Assembly (NCBI GenBank): GCA_910578665.1
Contig: CAJTQU010000009.1
Span: 3,122 to 67,121, forward strand
DNA length: 64,000 nt
Reading direction: 5' to 3'
Source: an uncultured Muribaculaceae bacterium
Lineage (GTDB): Bacteria; Bacteroidota; Bacteroidia; Bacteroidales; Muribaculaceae
Below the pieces are notes generated by a model. The model ran no database searches. It had not been told where the DNA came from and saw only the letters and a program-made list of their open reading frames with translations. The translations under genes were made by a program, and so were the position numbers. This document shows, in pieces, positions 34,170-43,200 of the stretch (positions are counted from its first letter, which is position 1; each line of letters starts with the position of its first letter).

Positions 34170-36406
34170 ATTTTAATAATATTATCTAACTTAATCCTCA
34201 AAGTGACACCGGCGGTAAAGGGGCGGCCGCGCTGCACAAACTGGTTGCCGATGCTCATAAAGTAGAATGTATGATACTTTGTGCCGGTAACATTGCGTGT
34301 CCAAATCTGCAGTGAATATCGCGGATGTGCAAACGTAACAGAAGCGTCAAGCAGCATGTAGAATGGTTGAGAAACACTATTGGCCTCATCCCAATAGATA
34401 CGTCCGGCTCCATGTCCTGCCACCTCTATTGACGCCGTCTTACAAAAACTGAATGGCAGAGCCAAATTGTAAGACGCGGCCACAAACAATGTCTGTTCCG
34501 GAGCATAAGGCACATATTTGCCAGCATACGAAACCTTGCCATTATCAAACTTTCGGAACCTGGCGTTGGTATATCCGTAGCTTGCATGCAGGTCAAGCGG
34601 AGCTACCGGACTGTAATGAGCAGATAATTCAAAACCATACGAACGGGTCTTGCCTGCATTGGTCATAATCCGCCCTGTCGTAGTACCGTCAGGAAACATC
34701 GTGAGCTGCTGGTCTGTACAATCTATATAAAACACCGAAGCGTCAGCCCTCAGATTTCTGTCCGCAGATTCCAGATGCCCTCCTAACTCAAAATTCCAGC
34801 TTTTCTCCGGTTTATAGCTAACAATTTGGTCAACATCATATTGGATACCGACCCCCATCATATTCATCAACCGCTGCTGGAGCACATCACTGAACATCTG
34901 TGTATTAAATCCACCAGCCTTATATCCCTTGGCAATATTGGCATAAAGGTTTGACACTATACTGCCCGAGGTCAAACGAAAGACAGCCGCCAATTTAGGA
35001 AGGAGTTGCACATATGTATGTCTCATGTGCCCCTGGTCTGCAATATCAACCGGCACCTTGCGCAGAAAAGAACAGATTCCGTCCGAATTGTCATAAAGAC
35101 TATAAGAAGTATGGCACTCGCTCGTGTAACTGAGGGAGGGACTTTCCAGATCCGCACGCAATCCGGCCGTCAAATCCCAACGCCCGATACATAATGTGCT
35201 CTCATGGTAAAGAGCCACCCCGTAAGAAGGGTATTTGAAATTACTCAATAGTTCAAAACTACGCTCGTCCCAATGAATGGGGAAATACGGATTGGCTTCA
35301 TTTCGCTTTTGCTCTATAAGAGCAGCTATTCCGTCATCATGAAAATCGACAGGGGCATCCATGCGCATATCCCGATAAAAACCGAACAATCCTGTCAGCC
35401 AGTTGTAGCCACCTGAATTACGACTTCTGAGCACGAAATCTTGTGTAAACACATGCTCTTTTCTCTTCTGCCTCAGAGTGAAATAGTCCAAAGGTAAAAA
35501 ATCCTGGTCAAGGTGCATATCATCATCAATATACTGCCAAGAAGTAATCGATGATAATGTGAAGCGAGGCAGACGGACACTGACAGTAACACCGTCACTC
35601 ATACACACCCTATAATAGGAACAGGTATCATTATAAGAGATTACCCCGGTCTGCATATATTCATACGGATAACCGCCCTGGTCAAGCCGTGAAACAGCAA
35701 AGGTGTTCAATACAGACACATTTGCCGCAGGACGCCACTCTGTCTTAAATCGTGCTGACAAAGAATGTTCCCAATCACATTTATTACCGGTATACTCGTT
35801 TGTAAAGAATCCGTCAGACGCCCCACCACTAACACTCAGCGATAAGCCTACATGCTTTGACACCTTATTATATATAGAACCTGAAAGCCTCCAGGTGGCA
35901 CCAGAGCCATACTCTGCCATAGCGCGCACACCCTGCCACTGCATCGGACCTAATGTCAATATATTTATGACGCCACCCATGCTGTTTCGACCGTATAGTG
36001 TGGACTGCGGACCGCGAAGCATTTCCAGCTGTGTTATATCTGCCAGATCAAAATCATACGCATCCTTGCTAAACACGGGGACATTGTCTATATTCAGAGC
36101 GACAGCGGGCTGGTCTATGCGCGCCCCGATACCTCTCACATAAATTGAGGATGTGATGCGCGAACCGTAATCAGGAACAAAAAAATTGGGTACTACGTCG
36201 CTAATTCCTTTCACAGATTTTATATCCAGTCGCTCGGCCAACTTCTCCCCGATCTCTGTAGAGGCCACAGCCTCGCCAAACAACGCATTCTGCTTGATAG
36301 CAAGTACTGTGACTTCCTCCAGACTTAACGTATCAGAAGGCATATCCACAGGCCGCGCCAACAAGACAGTGCACAAATAAGTTAATATTGTAAGACATCT
36401 CCTCAC
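34166..36406 (-). CDS. TonB-dependent outer-membrane receptor, unknown substrate
   Basis: 746 residues. An N-terminal signal (CLTILTYLCTVLLARP) is followed by a TonB-box-like stretch (SLEEVTVLA), a plug (about 45-155, with SIYVRGIGARIDQP, LRGPQSTLYGRNSMGGVINIL) and a 22-strand-type barrel ending NIIKI. The plug motifs match siderophore/vitamin-type receptors (FepA/BtuB/FhuA-like), not SusC: there is no carboxypeptidase-regulatory domain. The start is GTG at 36406; an in-frame TAA four codons upstream rules out a longer N-terminus. The next gene is a lipoprotein. The substrate is not evident. Confidence 0.92.
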   Translation of the reverse strand: MRRCLTILTYLCTVLLARPVDMPSDTLSLEEVTVLAIKQNALFGEAVASTEIGEKLAERLDIKSVKGISDVVPNFFVPDYGSRITSSIYVRGIGARIDQPAVALNIDNVPVFSKDAYDFDLADITQLEMLRGPQSTLYGRNSMGGVINILTLGPMQWQGVRAMAEYGSGATWRLSGSIYNKVSKHVGLSLSVSGGASDGFFTNEYTGNKCDWEHSLSARFKTEWRPAANVSVLNTFAVSRLDQGGYPYEYMQTGVISYNDTCSYYRVCMSDGVTVSVRLPRFTLSSITSWQYIDDDMHLDQDFLPLDYFTLRQKRKEHVFTQDFVLRSRNSGGYNWLTGLFGFYRDMRMDAPVDFHDDGIAALIEQKRNEANPYFPIHWDERSFELLSNFKYPSYGVALYHESTLCIGRWDLTAGLRADLESPSLSYTSECHTSYSLYDNSDGICSFLRKVPVDIADQGHMRHTYVQLLPKLAAVFRLTSGSIVSNLYANIAKGYKAGGFNTQMFSDVLQQRLMNMMGVGIQYDVDQIVSYKPEKSWNFELGGHLESADRNLRADASVFYIDCTDQQLTMFPDGTTTGRIMTNAGKTRSYGFELSAHYSPVAPLDLHASYGYTNARFRKFDNGKVSYAGKYVPYAPEQTLFVAASYNLALPFSFCKTASIEVAGHGAGRIYWDEANSVSQPFYMLLDASVTFAHPRYSLQIWTRNVTGTKYHTFYFMSIGNQFVQRGRPFTAGVTLRIKLDNIIKI

Positions 36407-36409
36407 GTT

Positions 36410-36418
36410 GCAAAATTA
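36410..36418 (-). promoter_or_regulatory. -7 box touching the receptor start codon
   Basis: On the minus strand TAATTTTGC is followed after 3 bases by the GTG start codon. The TAA of the box is itself the in-frame stop. If transcription begins 4-7 bases after the box, the mRNA would be essentially leaderless. Confidence 0.55.
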
Positions 36419-36502
36419 GGCAATTTTCACATTTTATAAAATAGCCATTTCTTGTGATTTTACTATTCCGAGATTTAGATTGGAAGAATCACTTTTTTGT
36501 CG

Positions 36503-36511
36503 TAAATTTGC
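36503..36511 (+). promoter_or_regulatory. -7 box for sdaA, very short leader
   Basis: TAAATTTGC lies 7 bases before the ATG at 36519. It diverges from the receptor promoter, about 85 bases apart. No clear TTTG at -33. Confidence 0.6.
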
Positions 36512-36518
36512 GGTAGAT

Positions 36519-37754
36519 ATGAAAACGATACGTGAAATATTCAGAATAGGCACAGGCCCGTCTTCCAGCCACACGATGGGGCCGCGTGTAGCGGCCGAAC
36601 AATTCTTAAACAATCATCCCGATGCCCGTGGCTTCGAGGTGGTTTTATACGGCTCGCTTGCTGCAACCGGCCAGGGGCATATGACGGATGTCGCTATTAC
36701 CCAAACACTTGAAAAGAGCGGAATGCCTGTAAGTATCATTTGGGAACCAAACATATTCCTCCCTTACCACCCAAACGGCATGACATTTAGATCTCTGGAC
36801 GAAGCAGGTGGCACTACAGATGAATGGACTGTATACAGTATCGGCGGCGGCGCTATTGAAGAAGAGGGCAAGCCACATACAGGACTTGCCGAAATATATG
36901 ACCGCAATAATATGACCGACATACTTGAATACTGCGAACACACAGGTTATTGTTATTGGGAATATGTCGAACAGCGCGAGGGGAAAGAAATATGGAGCTA
37001 TCTGGCCGAAGTATGGAAAGTGATGCGTGAAGCCGTGGACCGCGGGCTAAACACAGAAGGCCGTCTGCCAGGTCCTCTAAACTTGCGACGTAAAGCCTTT
37101 ACATACAGAGTTAAAGCCGAAGGATACAAAGACAATCTGCGCACACGCGGCCTGGTGTTTGCATACGCTCTGGCCGTGAGCGAGGAAAATGCCTCAGGCG
37201 GAATTATAGCCACAGCTCCCACATGCGGCTCATGCGGAGTACTGCCAGCCGTGCTGTACCACATATGGAAAAGCAGGGATCTCACAGAAGAACAGATTCT
37301 GCGAGCCTTGGCGACAGCAGGTCTCTTCGGCAACGTTGTGAAACAAAACGCATCTATTTCCGGCGCGGAAGTAGGATGTCAGGGCGAGGTAGGAGTGGCT
37401 TGCGCTATGGCGGCTGCGGCAGCCTGCCAACTATTCGGAGGCAGTCCGGCACAAATTGAATATGCTGCCGAGATGGGCCTCGAACACCATTTGGGTATGA
37501 CATGTGATCCTGTCTGCGGCCTTGTGCAGATACCCTGTATCGAGCGCAACGCATACGCCGCAGCACGAGCCCTGGACGCTAATATATATGCCACATTTAC
37601 AGACGGCACCCACCGGGTAAGCTTTGACAAGCTCGTGCGTGTCATGAAAGAAACCGGCCACGACCTTCCATCTCTCTACAAAGAGACCAGCACAGGAGGA
37701 CTGGCCAAGGACTACAGACAGATGTGGGACAATGGAACCCCTGCCGTACAATGA
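36519..37754 (+). CDS. sdaA: L-serine ammonia-lyase, iron-sulfur type, single chain
   Basis: Deaminates L-serine to pyruvate and ammonia with a [4Fe-4S] cluster. 411 residues from the ATG at 36519. The frame is open upstream to a TTG at 36480, but MKTIREIFRIGTGPSSSHTMG is the normal N-terminus of the family and starts right after a promoter box. Conserved cysteines lie in TAPTCGSCG and TCDPVCGLVQIPC. The beta and alpha domains, separate proteins in Bacillus, are fused here as in E. coli. It overlaps rnz by 4 bases (ATGA). Confidence 0.96.
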   Translation: MKTIREIFRIGTGPSSSHTMGPRVAAEQFLNNHPDARGFEVVLYGSLAATGQGHMTDVAITQTLEKSGMPVSIIWEPNIFLPYHPNGMTFRSLDEAGGTTDEWTVYSIGGGAIEEEGKPHTGLAEIYDRNNMTDILEYCEHTGYCYWEYVEQREGKEIWSYLAEVWKVMREAVDRGLNTEGRLPGPLNLRRKAFTYRVKAEGYKDNLRTRGLVFAYALAVSEENASGGIIATAPTCGSCGVLPAVLYHIWKSRDLTEEQILRALATAGLFGNVVKQNASISGAEVGCQGEVGVACAMAAAAACQLFGGSPAQIEYAAEMGLEHHLGMTCDPVCGLVQIPCIERNAYAAARALDANIYATFTDGTHRVSFDKLVRVMKETGHDLPSLYKETSTGGLAKDYRQMWDNGTPAVQ

Positions 37755-38665
37755 ACCAGTTTACAATCAATATACTGGGATGCGGCTCGGCCAAACCCAG
37801 CACACGCCACTACCCTTCGTGCACAGTACTGAATGTGCGCGAGAACCTTTACATGGTTGACTGCGGTGAAGGGGCACAAATGCAGATGCAACGCCAAAAA
37901 CTTCGCTTCAACAGGCTCAACCATATTTTTCTGACACACCTGCACGGCGACCATGTATTCGGACTCCCCGGACTACTCAGTACCCTTAGCCTTCTAAAAC
38001 GGGAAGGCACGGTAACCATACACACCTTTGCCGACGGCATAAGGGTACTACGCGATATAATCCGGTATTTTTCTCCTATACTTACATATGATTTGGTATT
38101 CAATGAAATAAGCCCTGGCACAGACTTAATATATGAAGACCGCCACATCACTGTCAGAACAATTCCGCTAAAACATCGTCTGCCATGTGTCGGATATATA
38201 TTTGAAGAAAAACAGAAACCGCGTCATCTCATAGGACAGATGGCCGATTTCCACCAAGTACCGATAGCTGTGCGCAAAGACATAATACAAGGTGCCGACT
38301 TTATAAAAAGTGACGGTACGGTCATCCCCAACTCTATGCTGACCACTGCCCCGTCCCATTCAGCCAGCTATGCACACATAGGAGATACATCTTTTATACC
38401 CAAAATGGCAGATAAGATAGGACCCGTTGACTTACTATATCACGAAAGCACTTATCTCACAGCCGATTTGCATGATGCCGCCGGCCGGGGACACTCAACC
38501 GCGGCACAGGCTGCCACCATGGCCGAGATGTGCGGTGCCGGACAACTTCTGCTCGGACACTATTCTTCCAGATACAAAGACCTTTCATTGTTCTTAAACG
38601 AAGCCAGAGAAATATTCCCAAACACAATATTAGGTTTCGAGGGCATGAGTGTACCGCTTATATAA
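37751..38665 (+). CDS. rnz: ribonuclease Z
   Basis: Endonuclease that trims tRNA 3' trailers. 304 residues from the ATG at 37751; the GTG at 37724 lies inside sdaA and would add nine unrelated residues. The zinc-binding motif THLHGDHVFGLPG, the upstream DCGEGAQMQ and the later metal ligands in LLYHESTY and LGHYSSRYKD mark the metallo-beta-lactamase core of RNase Z. Coupled to sdaA by a 4-base overlap. A 24-bp terminator stem starts within its last codons. Confidence 0.96.
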   Translation: MNQFTINILGCGSAKPSTRHYPSCTVLNVRENLYMVDCGEGAQMQMQRQKLRFNRLNHIFLTHLHGDHVFGLPGLLSTLSLLKREGTVTIHTFADGIRVLRDIIRYFSPILTYDLVFNEISPGTDLIYEDRHITVRTIPLKHRLPCVGYIFEEKQKPRHLIGQMADFHQVPIAVRKDIIQGADFIKSDGTVIPNSMLTTAPSHSASYAHIGDTSFIPKMADKIGPVDLLYHESTYLTADLHDAAGRGHSTAAQAATMAEMCGAGQLLLGHYSSRYKDLSLFLNEAREIFPNTILGFEGMSVPLI

Positions 38666-38709
38666 AAATAAGGGGGATGCATATTATGCATCCCCCTTAT
38701 TTTTATATA
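38659..38709. terminator. bidirectional terminator between rnz and eno
   Basis: Bases 38659-38682 are exactly complementary to 38686-38709 (24 bp, 3-base loop ATT). The GC core is AGGGGGATGCAT, flanked by A5 on the left and T5 on the right, so it works for both convergent genes. Its left arm includes the rnz stop codon. Confidence 0.95.
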
Positions 38710-38715
38710 CTTAGA

Positions 38716-39999
38716 TTATTTCTTTGCAATCTTCTTATAACCATACTGTGCGGCAGCACCAAGCTCTTCTTCGATGCGGAGCAACTGGTTGTACTTGGCC
38801 ATACGGTCAGAACGGCTGGCAGAACCAGTCTTAATCTGGCCAGAATTAGTTGCCACCGCTATATCTGCAATGGTGGCATCCTCGGTTTCACCAGAACGGT
38901 GAGAAATAACAGCTGTGTAACCATTGCGCTGAGCCATTTCTACAGCACGCAGGGTTTCTGTAAGCGAACCAATCTGGTTGACTTTAACCAATATAGAATT
39001 AGCGCAACCCTCGGCTATACCACGCTCCAGATACTTCACATTAGTTACAAACAGGTCATCACCCACGAGCTGGCAACGATCACCGATAAGGTCTGTAAGA
39101 ATCTTCCAGCCTTCCCAGTCATTTTCAGCCATACCGTCCTCTATAGAGTCGATAGGATACTCGTTAACAAGCTGCTGCAGATATTTAGCCTGCTCTTCGC
39201 TGGTATATACAGGGCCGTCAGCCTGCTTCCAGGTGTAATCATACTTACCATCCTTATAGAATTCGGAAGAAGCACAGTCAAGGCCGATAGTGACATCCTT
39301 GCCAGGCTCATAACCAGCCTTGCGGATAGCCTCCATAATAACATTCAGGGCATCTTCAGTACCTTCGAGTGCCGGAGCGAAACCACCCTCGTCACCTACC
39401 GCTGTCGAGAGGCCGCGAGCCTTAAGAACACTCTTAAGATTATGGAATACCTCGGTACCCATGCGGATACCCTCATGATAACAGCATGCGCCAACGGGAC
39501 GGATCATGAATTCCTGGAAAGCGATCGGAGCATCAGAATGAGCACCACCGTTGATGATATTCATCATAGGCACAGGCAGAACATAAGAATTAACTCCGCC
39601 GATATATTTATACAAAGGTTCGTCAAGGTAGTCGGCAGCAGCCTTTGCCACGGCCAGTGACACACCGAGGATAGCGTTGGCACCCAGATTGCTCTTTGTG
39701 TCAGTACCGTCCAGGGCGATCATCTTCTCGTCTATGGCAATCTGGTCAAGAGCGCTCATGCCCACCAGGGCTTCTGCTATAGGGCCGTTGACATTAGCCA
39801 CAGCTTTCAGCACGCCTTTACCCATATAGCGGTTCTTGTCGCCGTCACGCAATTCAAGTGCCTCATTTACACCTGTAGAAGCGCCAGAGGGTACAGCAGC
39901 ACGACCACGTGCGCCGCTTTCGAGAATCACGTCTACTTCAACTGTGGGATTACCGCGAGAATCGAGAACCTCGCGACCAATAATCTTTTCAATTTTCAT
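38716..39999 (-). CDS. eno: enolase (phosphopyruvate hydratase)
   Basis: Glycolytic enzyme that dehydrates 2-phosphoglycerate to phosphoenolpyruvate. 427 residues from the ATG at 39999 (MKIEKIIGREVLDSRGNPT). The frame is open to 40074, but the extra 25 residues are not part of any enolase and most lie within the leader. SGASTG, the metal ligands in IGLDCASSEF and SIEDGMAENDWEGW, the catalytic lysine in ILVKVNQIGSLTE and the SHRSGETED signature are all present. Single-gene unit with its own promoter and terminator. Confidence 0.98.
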   Translation of the reverse strand: MKIEKIIGREVLDSRGNPTVEVDVILESGARGRAAVPSGASTGVNEALELRDGDKNRYMGKGVLKAVANVNGPIAEALVGMSALDQIAIDEKMIALDGTDTKSNLGANAILGVSLAVAKAAADYLDEPLYKYIGGVNSYVLPVPMMNIINGGAHSDAPIAFQEFMIRPVGACCYHEGIRMGTEVFHNLKSVLKARGLSTAVGDEGGFAPALEGTEDALNVIMEAIRKAGYEPGKDVTIGLDCASSEFYKDGKYDYTWKQADGPVYTSEEQAKYLQQLVNEYPIDSIEDGMAENDWEGWKILTDLIGDRCQLVGDDLFVTNVKYLERGIAEGCANSILVKVNQIGSLTETLRAVEMAQRNGYTAVISHRSGETEDATIADIAVATNSGQIKTGSASRSDRMAKYNQLLRIEEELGAAAQYGYKKIAKK

Positions 40000-40070
40000 A
40001 ACTAAATTTCTACCTTTTATAGAATTATTATTCCTATATTTCTTATCAGATACCACGTTTATATCCGGGT

Positions 40071-40079
40071 GCAAAATTA
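40071..40079 (-). promoter_or_regulatory. -7 box for eno
   Basis: TAATTTTGC on the minus strand, giving a leader of about 65 bases. No exact TTTG found at -33. Confidence 0.6.
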
Positions 40080-40192
40080 CTAATTTTCGCCGATACAGCC
40101 AACAGGGGCAATTAAATTTTTAACTATGTGCCACACTAGAACACCGGCGTACGCACATAAGTTGTATAATAAACGTTAACGCATTTTACAGC

Positions 40193-40222
40193 TGCGGCCC
40201 ACCATGGAAAGGAAGGGCCGCA
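40193..40222 (-). terminator. hairpin downstream of the alpha-2-macroglobulin gene
   Basis: TGCGGCCC at 40193-40200 pairs with GGGCCGCA at 40215-40222, loop 14 bases, about 20 bases beyond the stop codon. There is no strong T-run on the minus strand, so the call is tentative. Confidence 0.55.
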
Positions 40223-40243
40223 ATCTTATGATTATTATACAGT

Positions 40244-43200
40244 CTAGCGATTGACCGTGACTATCTGTCCGGCACTATGGGCTGACAACATAGGGGCATA
40301 TAGGCTTTGTAGTGTGGCTATGCCGTTGGCATATTCACCCTCTTGCGAAACAAAAGTATCATAAGTAATTATGAACGTTCCGCGAGGTAGTCTGTAAAAG
40401 AAGAAATCTGTTACATCATTTCTTACTTCGCGATAGTAGCCTATACCATCCTGCCATGTGTAACGTGACACCTGGTCTGCCGGCGCCAGACATCCTGGAC
40501 GTTCGTCTGTGACAGTCGCATAATCAATGTCACGAGCGGTTGTCACGGTCAGTTCGACCCGTATTCTCTGTCCCACTTTCAGAGGACTGTTTCCTAATTC
40601 TCTGACCGTAGTGCCGTTGTCAGACTCGTCTACGACAAGCAGGCGCTTGGCAATAGATACATCGCTCTCAGAGAAAGCCTTTACATCGGCTACCGGCGCT
40701 ATATAGCGTGTGCAGACCCCACCCCAACTTTGATGGCCACGGCCCTTAACGATGCTTAATTCTGCTCCGGATGCCATACGACTGTCCAATGATACAGTAA
40801 AACTGCCTGTGATTCTGTCTCGTGCAGGAATACTTATAGGCCTGCCATCCAGAGAGAAGCTGGCCGGAGTATCAGCCACCGTCCAGTCAGAACCGCTTGA
40901 AAGAATTACATATACCACTTCAGCCAACTGCTGGTCGGAACCCCAGTCCTGGGCCTGACGCTGTATGACAAGCCATTGACGCATTCCGTCTATCATAGGA
41001 GAGCCGGGCTCTATCTCAGCAAATGCCTCCAAAGCCTGTGCCGTAGTCACTAACACATTATCCGGACTGAAGGTTCCCGAACGCAGGTTATCAAACCATA
41101 CTCCTCGCTCCGGACTGCTTAATGCCGTCTGACGTAAAGACTCCAAAACAGAACGGGCTTCCATCGGATAATTTTCGCGATACAGCAGCGTAGCGGCCGT
41201 GGCCTTACCGTATATACCGTATTTCTTCCAACCTTTCACGATCGCCTTGAGCGCGACATTCTTTAGACGTCCAAATTCGCCCGATGCCTTGATAGAGGGG
41301 AAGAATGATCTGACATACAGCCAATTCAACATGATATCTTCTGAATAAACATGTTTGTTACGCTTATATTCGCTAAGTATTTCTCCATCTATATACTTTA
41401 CGGCATATTCCAGCATCTGGTCTATCTGTTTACTCTCTGGCAGATACCCCATGGATTTCAACATTCCCATACGCCACATGATCTGACCTGTTATAAACAT
41501 CGAATCGTCCATACCAGGACACCATGACCATCCGCCGTTGTCTGACTGCATTTCTGCAAGTTCTGCCAGAGCATTTTCTATAGCATTACTATTTACCTCT
41601 GAATCAAGTAAATTTGCAAGGCGAGACATACGTATGGTCTCGGCGGCGGCATTACTCACCCAGGGCGTATTTTCCAATGCTATAGCCTTAAGCTCCGGAT
41701 TACGCTGTAATGGAGATACCAATGTCGAGTCTGCACTGTCCGTCCACGCCTTTATGGCATCGCGCAATTGCGGATACTGTTTCGCCAAACCTGCCGCCAC
41801 TGCATTTCCATAGAGGGCATTGACACGGCTGAATATATTTGAAGACTTGTCATACGACATATCAGGCAAAGCTGTCACACAATACCACACCGGATTGTCG
41901 CAATATTGCAATGTCACAGAAGCCCTGTCATCCATTTTTGGAAGCTTCATACTGTAAGAATCTGAATCAACCGCAAGATAAAACGGATATGAGTCTATCA
42001 CCGGGGACGAAGAGGGATGTATGGCTATGAGAGACTGTTCGCCATCAGCATATGCGCCGCTTTCTCCTATCACTCTATATCCTATAAACTCTATGTCAGA
42101 CGGCACGGTAAATTCGATGCCCACTACTCTTTCTGCATTGGCACCGACCTGCTCCGCACTAAAGAGGCGTTCAAACAGCACACGATCCGTAAGAGGATCA
42201 AATATTTCTATCTTGGCCGACAACATAGCCTCCTTACCCGTATTATTGAATAGCACAGACTGAAGAAGCGTCCGGTCACCCGTACGTAAGAATCGCGGAG
42301 GATTGGCACTTACCATGACAGGCTTCGAAGCAACAGCATCCATAACATTAACTGAACTGCGCAAATCAGGCAGGTAAGCCAGCATTTGCAACTGCCACGT
42401 AGTATTGAAATCAGGGGCCTCAAACGATATTTCAAGCACCCCATCGCCATCAGTGCTCAAACCGGGCATAAAGAATGCGGATGGACATTCAGACGGGCGC
42501 AAATCAGCCTTTATGCCGGATTCTGCAACACCAGCCTCCTCTGACGCAGCCTCCTCTTCTGTTAAAGTGACTGTGTCATACACTTCCTGCTTAGCAGCTC
42601 TGTTTAAACCACCCTTACTTGCTGCCACACCATATGCTATTACCGGTGCCTCATTTGGCATAGAGCGTGCTCCGTACAACATTTTTTGAAGTTGTGAATA
42701 TCCAGAACTCAAAGACAATCCGTAAGTATCAATCCACGGAGCCTCTATCTGCAACGGCTTTAGATACTTGTGGTCCAATGAGAAATTAAAATACGACAAA
42801 CCGCTATACGGCACCTCTAAAAGATTACCGACCTCGTTATTCGGAACCGATATTTTAGCCCAACGGAAAGGCACAATGCTGTTAAGAGCCTTATCACTCA
42901 GCGTCGCTATTACCGGCATACCGGGAAGAGGCTTATTTTCATAGGTATAACGGAATTTCCAACGCTCTTTGCCGCCGGCATTGATTTTATCTCTGAAACT
43001 TATAGCCTTGACTTCTACACCATATTTGGCTGAATCAGGCAAAATCCTCACCGTTCCTCTTTCTACAATGCCATCATGCACCGCGGCAAACTGTACGTAT
43101 ACCAAATCATACAATCTGGTAGGAGCCTGAACATCAATAGCAACATTACAAGCATTGACATCAATCAGACCATAAACCACGGGAAGCCCTGCTCCGTAAA

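Noticed and set aside
40000..40074. 25-residue extension of enolase
   Set aside because: It covers the leader and part of the promoter box; enolases start at MKIEKI.
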